This document shows, piece by piece, positions 9,068-17,679 of a stretch of 64,000 nt of DNA (its first letter is position 1; every line of letters starts with the position of its first letter). Where the stretch lies: NCBI GenBank assembly GCA_963829995.1, contig CAWHKW010000022.1, positions 62,001 to 126,000 of the forward strand, in the 5' to 3' direction. Position numbers and translations under genes: made by a program. The notes beneath the pieces were generated by a model, which saw only the letters and a list, made by a program, of their open reading frames with translations, ran no database searches and was not told the origin of the DNA. The DNA is from JACCZX01 sp963829995. Its GTDB lineage: Bacteria > Pseudomonadota > Gammaproteobacteria > Burkholderiales > Burkholderiaceae_F.

Positions 9068-10696
9068 TTAAAAACCCGCGGCAAGGCCATCGCGCCGCGA
9101 ATCACTCGCTGCAACGTAACCGTCGACCGCAGGATCCCCCAATCGCCAGATGAACTGTGCCGAGCCGAAGTCCATGTACGTATCTTCCGCGCGCGTGATG
9201 CGATGCCCGCGCGCGCCCAATTCATCCAACACACTCGATGGCATCGCACTTTCGACTTCGATATCCAATCCGGCCATGGCTTTCCAGCGCGGCGCATCGC
9301 ACGCTGCCTGCGGTTGCTGCCCGGCAATCAGCATCCGCGCGAGCGTCTGAACGTGGCCCTGGGGCTGCATGTTGCCACCCATCAAGCCAAAGCTCATTTG
9401 CGGTGCGCCGTCTTTCATCAGAAAGGCGGGAATGATCGTATGAAACGGTCGCTTGCCCGGGGCGACGCAGTTCGGGCTGCCAGCGTCGAGCGAAAAACCA
9501 GCGCCGCGGTTCTGTAGCGAAATGCCGTACCCCGGCACCACGACGCCCGAACCGAAGCCCATGTAATTCGATTGTATGAACGAGACCATCATCCCGCTCG
9601 CATCGGCGGCGCTGAGATAGATCGTGCCACCGAGCGGCGGCTTGCCGGCGGCAGGTGCGGCAGCACGCTCCATGTCGATCCGCTTCGCGCGCTGCGCGAG
9701 ATAAGCGTCATTCAACATCTCGGCTGAGGTCACCGTCATGCTTCTCGGATCGCCCACGTAAGCGTAGGTATCGGCGAAGGCGAGCTTCATCGCCTCGATC
9801 ATCACGTGGTGCCAATCGGCGGAATCGGTCTCGTACTCGGCCAGGTGCGTATGCCGCAGCATGCCGAGGCAGCTCAGCGCAGCGATGCCCTGGCCATTGG
9901 GCGGAATCTGATGCACGTCGTGCCCGTGAAAGGGCGTGCTGATCGTGTCGACCCAGCCGTGCGACTGCACGAAGTCCCAATACCCGGACAGATCCGACGC
10001 CGTGATCGCGCCGCCGGTGGTCTGCGCGAAGCGCTCGATCGCGTCGGCGATTTCGCCTCGATAGAACGCTTCACCGCGCGTGTCTGCGATCAGCTTCAGC
10101 GTGCGCGCCGCGCCGGCGAGCACGAAATGCTCGCCGACCTCCGGCGGTCGCCCGTTCGGTAGAAAGTGTTCGGCAAAGCCGGGCAGCGCGCGCAGCAGCG
10201 GCGTCGCGCGGACCCACTTGTCCTGCACGGTCGGGCTGACGGCAAAGCCGCGCTCGGCGTATTCGAGGGCCGGCGCCAGGACGTCAGCGAAGGTGCGCTT
10301 GCCGAACTTGCCGTGCAGCAATGCCCAACCGGCCACCGCGCCAGGGACGCTCACGCTGTCCCAGCCGCGCAACGGAATCTGATGATCGCGATACTTGCGC
10401 TCGAAATACCTTGGCGTCCACGCGGCTGGCGCCGTTCCGCTCGAATTCATCCCGTGCAACTGGCGGCTTTCAGGGTCCCACACGATTGCGAAGTTGTCTG
10501 CGCCCAGCCCGTTGCTGCACGGCTCGGTCATCGTGATGACGGCGGCCGCCGCGATCGCGGCGTCAACGGCGTTGCCGCCGTTTTGCAGAATGCGCAGCCC
10601 TGCTTGCGCAGCCAGTGGCTGCGAAGTCGCAACGACATTGCGCGCAAAGACCGGCGTGCGCACGGTCGGGTAAGGATTGGCCCAGTTGAAGTTCAT
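9068..10696 (-). CDS. ggt: gamma-glutamyltransferase family protein
   Basis: A 542-residue Ntn-hydrolase. The N-terminal half carries ATSQPLAAQAGLRILQNGGNAVDAA-type family features. The self-cleavage and nucleophile threonine is at PPLGGTIYLSAAD, followed by the small-subunit motifs SNYMGFGSG and LQNRGAGFSLD. These enzymes cleave gamma-glutamyl bonds, for example in glutathione or related amides, and after autocleavage form a heterodimer. No clear export signal is seen, so it belongs with the cytosolic or acylase-like subgroup found in many Burkholderiales. It sits between a Bug receptor and a hydroxyacid dehydrogenase, which fits catabolic use. Confidence 0.9.
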   Translation of the reverse strand: MNFNWANPYPTVRTPVFARNVVATSQPLAAQAGLRILQNGGNAVDAAIAAAAVITMTEPCSNGLGADNFAIVWDPESRQLHGMNSSGTAPAAWTPRYFERKYRDHQIPLRGWDSVSVPGAVAGWALLHGKFGKRTFADVLAPALEYAERGFAVSPTVQDKWVRATPLLRALPGFAEHFLPNGRPPEVGEHFVLAGAARTLKLIADTRGEAFYRGEIADAIERFAQTTGGAITASDLSGYWDFVQSHGWVDTISTPFHGHDVHQIPPNGQGIAALSCLGMLRHTHLAEYETDSADWHHVMIEAMKLAFADTYAYVGDPRSMTVTSAEMLNDAYLAQRAKRIDMERAAAPAAGKPPLGGTIYLSAADASGMMVSFIQSNYMGFGSGVVVPGYGISLQNRGAGFSLDAGSPNCVAPGKRPFHTIIPAFLMKDGAPQMSFGLMGGNMQPQGHVQTLARMLIAGQQPQAACDAPRWKAMAGLDIEVESAMPSSVLDELGARGHRITRAEDTYMDFGSAQFIWRLGDPAVDGYVAASDSRRDGLAAGF

Positions 10697-10725
10697 CGGT
10701 TACCGCGGATCGTGCACTGTGCGTC

Positions 10726-11685
10726 CTATTCGATCGTGATCTTGCGTTCTTTGATCAGCTTGGCCCATTTGGCCGTGTCGGCTGCCACCACCTTCGCGAA
10801 ATCTACCGACGTTCCTCCGGCCGCGTCATAACCCAGCACTCGCAGCCGCTCGAGAAACTCAGGCGATTTCAACACGCTGTTGATCTCGGCGTTGAGTCTT
10901 TGCGTGATGTCGGCGGGCATGCCGCGCGGACCGAACACTCCGAACCAGACGACCGACTCGAACCCAGGCACGGAATCGGAAACCGTCGGCAGTGCCGGCA
11001 GCAACGGCGAGCGCGTGGTCGATGTCACCGCAATCGCGCGCAGCTTGCCGTCCTTCAAGTGCGGCATCGCCGACGCGATGTTGTCGAAAAGCATATGAAT
11101 TTGCCCGCTCATCATGTCGGGAATCACCAGCGCCGTGCCTCGATAGGGAATGTGAACGACGTAGGTCCCGGTCATAGACTTGAACAACTCGCCGGTCAGA
11201 TGAACGATCGTGCCGTTGCCGCTCGATCCGTAATTGAATTGCGCCGGCCTTGACTTCAGCAATGTGGTCAGCTCGGCGACGTTGTTCGCCTTGACATTCG
11301 GCGCAATCAACAGCACGTTGACTGAGTTCGCCACATGCGCAACAGGCGTGAAGTCGGTCTGCGCGTTGTACGGGATCTTTGGATTCAGGCTGGGGCCGAT
11401 CGAATGCGTCGAGCTGGTGGCCATCTGGATCGTGTAGCCATCGGCAGCGCTTTTGGCAACGATGTCGCTGCCCAGAGTCCCGCCGGCCCCGGGACGGTTA
11501 TCGACGATAACCTGCTGTTTCAAGCGGTCCGACAACTGCCGCGCCAGCTCGCGCGACAAAATGTCGGTCGCGCCGGCCGGGGGAAATGGCACGATGAGAC
11601 GGATCGGCTTGGAGGGATAGCCCTGCGCAGATGCCGCCAGCGGCCAAACGAGGATGCAAGCGGCAAGAACACGACGTAATCTCAT
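10726..11685 (-). CDS. Bug/TctC-type periplasmic substrate-binding protein
   Basis: A 319-residue receptor with a signal peptide (LAACILVWPLAASAQG) and the family start YPSKPIRLIVPFPPAGATD. Internal motifs DNRPGAGGTLGSD, HIPYRGTA and MFDNIASA match the tripartite tricarboxylate transporter receptor family. Such receptors capture carboxylates or related acids in the periplasm and deliver them to TctAB. The TctAB pair at 13364-15343 could be its partner, but three small plus-strand genes lie between. Many Bug receptors are orphans in Burkholderiales, so the ligand is unknown. Confidence 0.9.
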   Translation of the reverse strand: MRLRRVLAACILVWPLAASAQGYPSKPIRLIVPFPPAGATDILSRELARQLSDRLKQQVIVDNRPGAGGTLGSDIVAKSAADGYTIQMATSSTHSIGPSLNPKIPYNAQTDFTPVAHVANSVNVLLIAPNVKANNVAELTTLLKSRPAQFNYGSSGNGTIVHLTGELFKSMTGTYVVHIPYRGTALVIPDMMSGQIHMLFDNIASAMPHLKDGKLRAIAVTSTTRSPLLPALPTVSDSVPGFESVVWFGVFGPRGMPADITQRLNAEINSVLKSPEFLERLRVLGYDAAGGTSVDFAKVVAADTAKWAKLIKERKITIE

Positions 11686-11783
11686 TTGGACAATCCCGCC
11701 CGAGTAAGTGAGGAGCGAAGCAACGCGGCGGCCTCGTTCGCTCGTGACCTGAATCGTACTAGGGCAGCTCTAGGAGGAGCAGC

Positions 11784-12170
11784 GTGCGCGTAAGTCTTGA
11801 TCACGTGCATATATTTGCGTCCGATCTTGCGGCCACACTGGATTTCTTTTGCTTGATGCTCGACGCAAAAGTGGTCTGGGACGAAGAAGCCGCCGGAGTG
11901 CGGAATGTTCGACTGGCGCTCGGGCACGCCTTCATCCATGTGTACGAACAGCGGCCAACGGTCGCGCGGGGAGGGCCAATCCATCATTTGGGGATCGAGA
12001 CCGACGATCTCGAAGGGCTGGTGGCGCGGATGAAGATGGGAGGGCATTGGTTCCGTAACGTCATTCGCGAGCACCCTAAGTTCAAGTATGTGATGATCGC
12101 CGGGCCGGATGATTTGTTGATTGAACTGTTCGAATGCCACGAGCCGCAACGCTGGCAGTTGAGCAACTGA
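11784..12170 (+). CDS. VOC (glyoxalase/bleomycin resistance) fold protein
   Basis: A 128-residue protein starting at GTG 11784 behind a strong AGGAGGAG site. A beta-alpha-beta-beta-beta module begins with LDHVHIFASDLAATLDFF. A histidine-bearing strand, HHLGIETDDL, and an acidic strand, DLLIELFE, give likely metal ligands for a vicinal oxygen chelate fold. The single domain would dimerise. It is 12 bases before a cupin gene and reads with it and the NYN gene on the same strand. Substrate unknown. Confidence 0.8.
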   Translation: MRVSLDHVHIFASDLAATLDFFCLMLDAKVVWDEEAAGVRNVRLALGHAFIHVYEQRPTVARGGPIHHLGIETDDLEGLVARMKMGGHWFRNVIREHPKFKYVMIAGPDDLLIELFECHEPQRWQLSN

Positions 12171-12182
12171 CGGGAGTCCACA

Positions 12183-12500
12183 ATGCTGGTCAACAAGGTC
12201 GTAAACAGGCAGTGGAAATCCACGGAGACTTCTGGCGTCGAGCGTAGCCTGTTTCGCAATAACGAATTGGGTGGCCGTAGCTCCGTAGTTCGGCTAAGAA
12301 AGCAAGCACGCGTTCCGCGCCACGCGCATCAGGGTGACGAAGAAGTGGTCGTTCTTTCCGGGACAGTACTGATTGGCGGGGTGGAGCTGAGTGAAGGTGA
12401 TTATCTGTTTACTCAACCCGGCGAGGAGCACGATGTGGTTGCATTGACGGACGCGATCATCTTTGTCTCCTCTCAGAAAAGCGTGACTGTTGTTGAGTAG
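12183..12500 (+). CDS. cupin domain protein
   Basis: A 105-residue single-domain cupin. Motif 1 is seen as VPRHAHQGDEEVVVLSG (metal ligands H, H, E) and motif 2 as DYLFTQPGEEHDVVAL (H). The pattern is close to ChrR-like cupins, which bind zinc or other metals. It follows the VOC gene by 12 bases and precedes the NYN-domain gene by 18 bases, so all three may share a transcript. Small metal-binding cupins act as dioxygenases, isomerases or sensors; nothing here decides between these. Confidence 0.8.
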   Translation: MLVNKVVNRQWKSTETSGVERSLFRNNELGGRSSVVRLRKQARVPRHAHQGDEEVVVLSGTVLIGGVELSEGDYLFTQPGEEHDVVALTDAIIFVSSQKSVTVVE

Positions 12501-12518
12501 CGAGCGGAAGGCTAGGAA

Positions 12519-13343
12519 ATGAACTTGTCACCTCCGCGTCCGTCGCCGAAAGTTGAGTCTGAAGAGTCGACTCTACGGCTGGCGGTCTTGATTGACGCCG
12601 ATAACGCGCAGGCCACTGTCATCGAAGGCCTTCTTGCCGAGATAGCAAGATTCGGCGAGGCGACCGTCAGGCGCATCTACGGCGATTTCACCTCCACGGC
12701 GAGTTCTTCCTGGAAGAAGGTGTTGCAGCGGTACGCAATCAAGCCGGTGCAGCAGTTTGCCTACTCGACCGGCAAGAACGCTACCGACAGTTCATTGATC
12801 ATCGACGCGATGGACTTGCTGTACACGCGAAAATTCGACGGCTTTTGCCTGATCACGAGTGACAGCGACTTCACCGGCTTGGCGATGAAATTGCGGGAAG
12901 AGGGATTGAAAGTTTATGGCTTCGGCGAGGAGAAAACTCCGGAGGCATTTCGCAACGCGTGCCACAAGTTCGTGTTCACTGAAGTCATCCGCTCCGGCAC
13001 GGTCGCGGAAACGGTTCCCGCGCCGGCAAAGGCGGCGCGAAAGCGGAAGTCCTCACCACGAGCAAAGGCTGTCGAACCGGCAGCGGAGCTGGCTGCGCCT
13101 AAGCCGGAATTTCCGAAGAGCTTTGTCCTGGATGCGCTCGAGAAGTCGATGGGCGATGGCGAGTGGGTACCTCTTGGAACCTTCGGCAGCTATCTGACCA
13201 AGCTGCAACCCGACTTCGATTCCAGGCGCTATGGCTACAAGAAGCTGTCTGATCTGGTTAAGGCGAAGACCGACCTCTTTGTGACTGAAGAGCGCCAAGC
13301 CGCTGGTTCGAATCAGAAGGTTCTGTATCTGCGAGCCAAGTAG
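12519..13343 (+). CDS. NYN domain nuclease with C-terminal LOTUS/OST-HTH domain
   Basis: A 274-residue protein. The N-terminal NYN (PIN-like) domain shows LAVLIDADNA, then DSSLIIDAMDLLY and CLITSDSDFTGLAMKLRE, giving the acidic metal-binding set of a ribonuclease. A basic, alanine-rich linker around residues 170-200 leads to a LOTUS domain (FVLDALEKS, then WVPLGTFGSYLTKLQPDFD and YGYKKLSDLVKA). Such proteins are thought to bind and cut RNA. The stop is 20 bases from the convergent TctA stop. This domain pair is widespread in bacteria but its targets are not settled. Confidence 0.88.
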   Translation: MNLSPPRPSPKVESEESTLRLAVLIDADNAQATVIEGLLAEIARFGEATVRRIYGDFTSTASSSWKKVLQRYAIKPVQQFAYSTGKNATDSSLIIDAMDLLYTRKFDGFCLITSDSDFTGLAMKLREEGLKVYGFGEEKTPEAFRNACHKFVFTEVIRSGTVAETVPAPAKAARKRKSSPRAKAVEPAAELAAPKPEFPKSFVLDALEKSMGDGEWVPLGTFGSYLTKLQPDFDSRRYGYKKLSDLVKAKTDLFVTEERQAAGSNQKVLYLRAK

Positions 13344-13363
13344 TTCCGCGATGCTGCCGCAAG

Positions 13364-14872
13364 CTAGGGTGCCTCTTGGAATGCGACTTCGCGCTTCTTT
13401 TTGATGTTCGGGAGCGCAACGATCACGATGAGCGCCGCGGCGGCCACCAACAAGCCCAGTGACAACGGCCGCGTGAAAAACACCGTCGCGTCACCGCGTG
13501 ACAGCAGCATCGCCCGCCGCAGATTTTCTTCCATCATTGGCCCGAGAATGAAGCCGAGGATCAATGGCGCCGGCTCGCAGCGCAGCTTGTAGAAAAAGTA
13601 CCCGATTAGACCGAATACCGCGGTCACTGTTACGTCGAACGGATTGTTGTTGATCGAATAGACGCCGATTCCGCAGAACACGAGGATCGCTGGATACAGC
13701 AGCCGGTACGGAACCTTCAGCAGCTGCACCCACATGCCGATCAACGGCAGATTAAGTACCACCAAGATCAAGTTGCCGATCCACATCGAGGTGATCAGTC
13801 CCCAAAAGAGGGCGGGATTGCTCGACATCACCTGCGGGCCCGGCTGAATATTGTGGATCGTCATCGCCCCGACCATCAACGCCATCACGGCGTTGGGCGG
13901 GATGCCCAAGGTCAGCATCGGAATGAATGAAGTCTGCGCGCCTGCGTTGTTTGCTGATTCGGGCGCAGCGACCCCGCGGATATTGCCCTTGCCGAACGGT
14001 GGATCGGCGTTGCGCGTGATTTTCTTTTCGAGTGTGTACGCCGCGAACGCGGCGAGCAATGCGCCGCCGCCAGGCAATACGCCAAGCACCGATCCCAACG
14101 CGGTTCCGCGCAGGACGGCCGGGTAGGCGTACTTGAACTCCGCCTTGCTCGGCATCAGCCGACCGACCTTGCTGGTGAAGACCTCGCGCTTACCTTTTTG
14201 CTCGAGGTTGGCGATAATTTCTGCAAAGCCAAACACGCCCATCGCGACCGCTGCGAAGTTAATCCCGTCGGCCAGCTCCGGAATGTCGAAGCTAAAGCGC
14301 GCAACGCCGGAATTGACGTCGGTGCCGACCAACCCGAGCAGCAGGCCGAGCACGATCATCGCGATCGCCTTGATCAGCGAGCCCCCTGCCAGCACGACGG
14401 CGCCGATCAACCCAAGCACCATCAGCGAAAAATATTCCGCCGGACCAAACTTGAACGCGAGCTCGACCATCGGTAGCGCCAGCGCCGCCACGATCAGCAC
14501 GCCGATGGTGCCGGCGAAGAACGACCCGAGCGCGGCCGTAGCCAGCGCGGCTCCCGCGCGTCCGCGTCGAGCCATCTGGTAGCCATCGAGGCAGGTGACC
14601 ACCGACGACGATTCGCCCGGCAGATTGACCAAAATTGCCGTAGTCGACCCGCCGTACTGCGCACCGTAGTAAATCCCCGCCAGCATGATCAGCGCCGAGG
14701 TCGGCGGCAGTGCGTACGTCACCGGCAGCAACATGGCCAACGTCGCCACCGGGCCGATTCCCGGCAGCACCCCAATCAGCGTTCCGATCAGCACGCCGAT
14801 GAAGCAATAGAAGAGGTTCTGCAGCGTCAGCGCGGTGGCGAAGCCGAGCGCGAGGTTGTTGATCAGCTCCAC
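13364..14872 (-). CDS. tctA: tripartite tricarboxylate transporter large membrane subunit TctA
   Basis: A 502-residue, about 12-helix inner-membrane protein. Conserved family blocks are visible: GTLIGVLPGIGPVATLAMLL near the N-terminus, GIYYGAQYGGSTTAIL, NLPGESSSVVTCLDG, LGVLPGGGALLAAF and LTLGIPPNAVMALMVGA. TctA forms the translocation channel for carboxylates delivered by a TctC/Bug receptor and works with TctB. Its start is 9 bases after the tctB stop, giving a tctBA operon. No receptor gene is in this operon; the nearest are at 10726 and 24889. Confidence 0.93.
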   Translation of the reverse strand: MELINNLALGFATALTLQNLFYCFIGVLIGTLIGVLPGIGPVATLAMLLPVTYALPPTSALIMLAGIYYGAQYGGSTTAILVNLPGESSSVVTCLDGYQMARRGRAGAALATAALGSFFAGTIGVLIVAALALPMVELAFKFGPAEYFSLMVLGLIGAVVLAGGSLIKAIAMIVLGLLLGLVGTDVNSGVARFSFDIPELADGINFAAVAMGVFGFAEIIANLEQKGKREVFTSKVGRLMPSKAEFKYAYPAVLRGTALGSVLGVLPGGGALLAAFAAYTLEKKITRNADPPFGKGNIRGVAAPESANNAGAQTSFIPMLTLGIPPNAVMALMVGAMTIHNIQPGPQVMSSNPALFWGLITSMWIGNLILVVLNLPLIGMWVQLLKVPYRLLYPAILVFCGIGVYSINNNPFDVTVTAVFGLIGYFFYKLRCEPAPLILGFILGPMMEENLRRAMLLSRGDATVFFTRPLSLGLLVAAAALIVIVALPNIKKKREVAFQEAP

Positions 14873-14881
14873 GGCGGTCCC

Positions 14882-15343
14882 TTATTCGCGCAGGAATGAC
14901 GGCAGTACCGGGATGGTCATGCTGAGACCGTAGATGAACACCCCGAGTACCAACAATGACATCCCGATTGACAGCAGCAGCACGTCGCGCAGCTTGAACT
15001 CATGACTGCCGAAGCTCGACACGCAGACCAGCACGAACAGTGCAACGAGTAGCCCCGCCGGGCGCAGAAGCATCCCGAACGCTACGACGGAGCCCAATAC
15101 GAGGACCAACGCCCGAAAGTTGAACGGTTCGATCTTGCCATCGGCTGTTTCCGCCACGAGGCCTTCGATCAGAACGATCGCACCGAGCAAAAACAGCATG
15201 GCGCCCAACATCGTCGGGAAAAACGCAGGTCCCATTCGGGCCGCGGAACCCAAGTCGTACTGCTGCGCCCAGCCGACGAAAAACGCGCCGAACGCTAGGA
15301 ACATCAAGCCAGACCAGAAGTTTTTTTGATCACGGATCTTCAA
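14882..15343 (-). CDS. tctB: tripartite tricarboxylate transporter small membrane subunit TctB
   Basis: A 153-residue membrane protein with four predicted helices. The N-terminus KIRDQKNFWSGLMFLAFGAFF and the loop AARMGPAFFPTMLGAMLFLLG, including the G-P-x-F-F-P segment, are characteristic of TctB. It partners TctA in proton- or sodium-driven carboxylate uptake. It is the first gene of the pair and lies 100 bases downstream of the divergent end of the alcohol dehydrogenase gene, which leaves room for a promoter. Confidence 0.9.
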   Translation of the reverse strand: MKIRDQKNFWSGLMFLAFGAFFVGWAQQYDLGSAARMGPAFFPTMLGAMLFLLGAIVLIEGLVAETADGKIEPFNFRALVLVLGSVVAFGMLLRPAGLLVALFVLVCVSSFGSHEFKLRDVLLLSIGMSLLVLGVFIYGLSMTIPVLPSFLRE

Positions 15344-15446
15344 GGCGTCTCCTGGCGATCGATGATGGGCCGGAGGATTCTAGCCACAACTTTTGCAACG
15401 GCCCGGCAAATTGTTATGCAAGTACGCTTGTTGCCATGCAGCAACG

Positions 15447-16571
15447 TCAAAGCATGACCACTTGTCGGACTGCTTTGCCTTCGTGCAGCAGATCGAAGCC
15501 GTGATTGATGTCGGCGAGCGCGAGGGTCCCGGTGAGCAAGCGGTCAACCGGCAGGCGGCCGCCGCGAAAAAGCTCAACGTAACGCGGGATGTCGCGCATC
15601 GGCACGCACGTGCCGACGTAACTGCCCTTGATGGTGCGTTCCTCTGCCACGAGGTTGACCACGGGCATCGCCCACGTTGCATCGGGTGGAGGAAGCCCCG
15701 CGGTGACGGTCAGGCCGCCGCGCCGCGTAATTCGGTAGGCCAGATCGAACGCACGCGTCGAGCCCGCCATTTCGATCGCAGTGTCGACACCGCCAAGCGT
15801 CGCATCGCGGATCGCTGCGACGATTTCCGGCACGCCGGCGTCGAAGGTGTGCGTTGCGCCGAGCCGGCGCGCCAGTGCGAGCTTGTCGGCAGACAGATCG
15901 ACTGCAATGACTTGGCGCGCGCCGGCCGCAGCCGCGCCCAGCACCGACGCGAGCCCGACGCCGCCGAGCCCGACCACCGCGACCGATGTTCCTGCGCGCA
16001 CTTGCGCAGTGTTTACGACGGCTCCGACTCCCGTCAGCACCGCGCAGCCGAACAGCGCCGCATGCTCGAACGGCAGATCGCGATCGATCCTGATCGCCGA
16101 GCGGCGCGACACCACGGCGTGAGTGGCGAACGCCGAGCAACCCAGGTGGTGTTGGATCGTGTGCCCGTTGCGCGTGATGCGACGCGCGCCACTGAGCAGC
16201 GACCCGGCCCCGTTGGCCGCTGCTCCTGGCTCGCACAGCGCCGGGCGACCTTCGGCGCACGGATTGCAGTGGCCACAACTGGGCACGAATACCAGCACGA
16301 CGTGATCGCCGACGGCCAGGTCATGCACGCCGTCACCGAGTTGTTCGACGATGCCGGCGGCTTCATGGCCGAGCGCCATCGGCAGCGGACGCGGCCGGTC
16401 CCCATTGATCACCGACAGATCCGAATGGCACAACCCGGCCGCCTTGATGCGCACCAGAATCTCGCCGCTGCCCGGCAGCGCGAGATCGAGCTCCTCGATC
16501 TTCAGAGGTTGAGACTGCACGTACGGATGCGGCGCACCCATGCGTTCCAGAACCGCAGCACGTATCTTCAT
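15447..16571 (-). CDS. zinc-dependent alcohol dehydrogenase (MDR superfamily)
   Basis: A 374-residue medium-chain dehydrogenase. Catalytic zinc ligands are visible in AAGLCHSDLS and LGHEAAG, and the structural zinc site in CGHCNPCAEGRPALC. The Rossmann segment VAVVGLGGVGLASV is followed by an acidic residue after the second strand (IAVDLS), favouring NAD. The layout is close to class III/aryl-alcohol type enzymes. Its ATG overlaps the stop of the isocitrate-type dehydrogenase (16568-16571), so the two form an operon for oxidising an alcohol or hydroxyacid, possibly imported by the neighbouring TctAB. Confidence 0.9.
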   Translation of the reverse strand: MKIRAAVLERMGAPHPYVQSQPLKIEELDLALPGSGEILVRIKAAGLCHSDLSVINGDRPRPLPMALGHEAAGIVEQLGDGVHDLAVGDHVVLVFVPSCGHCNPCAEGRPALCEPGAAANGAGSLLSGARRITRNGHTIQHHLGCSAFATHAVVSRRSAIRIDRDLPFEHAALFGCAVLTGVGAVVNTAQVRAGTSVAVVGLGGVGLASVLGAAAAGARQVIAVDLSADKLALARRLGATHTFDAGVPEIVAAIRDATLGGVDTAIEMAGSTRAFDLAYRITRRGGLTVTAGLPPPDATWAMPVVNLVAEERTIKGSYVGTCVPMRDIPRYVELFRGGRLPVDRLLTGTLALADINHGFDLLHEGKAVRQVVML

Positions 16572-17605
16572 CTCGACACTTTCGAAATCCGGCGGACGAT
16601 CGCTTCCGTCATGTCGCGCGTGGTTGCACTGCCGCCGAGATCGCCGGTGCGCACCCCGTCGTCGCGCAACGCGCCATCGATCGCATTACGCAATGTCAGG
16701 GCCGCGTCGCCGCGACCTACATGATCCAGCATCATTGCGCTCGCCAGCAGCAGCGCCAGCGGATTGGCGACTCCTTTACCGGCAATGTCAGGTGCAGAGC
16801 CGTGCACCGCTTCGAAGATCGCGGCATCGAGGCCGATGTTTGCGCCGGGCGCCATGCCCAACCCACCGACCAGCCCGGCAATCTCGTCGGACAAGATGTC
16901 GCCGAACAGATTGGTGGTCAGGATCACGTCAAATTGCCACGGCTTTAGCACCAACTGCATGGCGCAGGCATCGATGATTCGATCGTCCATCGCCACCTTG
17001 CCCTCGTACTTTTTGGCAACCTCGCGTGAGGTATCGAGAAAAATTCCGGACAGTGCCTTCAGCACATTGGCCTTGTGCACGATCGTGACCTTCTTTCGCC
17101 CGTGCTTCAACGCGTAGTCGAAGGCAAATTCGGCCACGCGGCGCGAACCCGCGCGCGTATTGATCCCCGATGAGATCGCTGCCGCTTGTGGGTCACCGTC
17201 GATCGGAATGTAATGTTCGAAGCCGATGTAAAAACCTTCGAGGTTTTCGCGCACGAGCACGATGTCGATGTCTTCGTAGCGTCCGCCCGCGATCAGCGTG
17301 CGCGCCGGACGCAGATTCGCGTACAGCTTGAATTCCTCTCGCAAGCGGACGTTGACCGATCGGTAGCCGCCACCGACCGGGGTGGCCAGTGGCCCCTTCA
17401 ACGCGAGCCGCGTGCGACGAATGCTGTCGAGCAGCGCGGCCGGAAGCGGGTCGCCGGCTTGTTCAACGGCCGTCATTCCGCCTTGCTGAACGTCCCACAC
17501 AAACGGCTTGCCCAGCGCGTCGAGAATCTCGACCACGGCGGCGGTGATTTCGGGCCCGATACCATCGCCGGGAATCAGGGTTGCGGGGATTGATGCCGAA
17601 GTCAA
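16568..17605 (-). CDS. isocitrate/isopropylmalate dehydrogenase family protein
   Basis: A 345-residue beta-decarboxylating dehydrogenase. Landmarks are the N-terminal LIPGDGIGPEIT, the substrate-binding LYANLRPAR, VRENLEGFYIGFEH, the catalytic lysine in TIVHKANVLK and the metal-binding TTNLFGDILSDEIAGL, then FEAVHGSAPDIAGKG. The length and the missing leucine-specific loop fit NAD-dependent isocitrate or homoisocitrate/tartrate-like enzymes. It is the first gene of a two-gene operon with the zinc alcohol dehydrogenase. The 74 bases to the divergent hydrolase-LuxR gene hold both promoters. Confidence 0.88.
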   Translation of the reverse strand: MTSASIPATLIPGDGIGPEITAAVVEILDALGKPFVWDVQQGGMTAVEQAGDPLPAALLDSIRRTRLALKGPLATPVGGGYRSVNVRLREEFKLYANLRPARTLIAGGRYEDIDIVLVRENLEGFYIGFEHYIPIDGDPQAAAISSGINTRAGSRRVAEFAFDYALKHGRKKVTIVHKANVLKALSGIFLDTSREVAKKYEGKVAMDDRIIDACAMQLVLKPWQFDVILTTNLFGDILSDEIAGLVGGLGMAPGANIGLDAAIFEAVHGSAPDIAGKGVANPLALLLASAMMLDHVGRGDAALTLRNAIDGALRDDGVRTGDLGGSATTRDMTEAIVRRISKVSR

Positions 17606-17679
17606 GACAGAATCACTCGCATAGCGTTAAATCTTGATTTACCGGAAGATTCGATGACATCGTAGTCCAGCCTTTTGCC

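Noticed and set aside
11682..12149. A 155-residue minus-strand frame over the VOC gene
   Set aside because: The plus-strand VOC gene has a strong AGGAGGAG site and a full family fold.
15393..16724. A 443-residue plus-strand frame
   Set aside because: Antisense shadow of the zinc alcohol dehydrogenase; composition is typical of the opposite frame in GC-rich genes.
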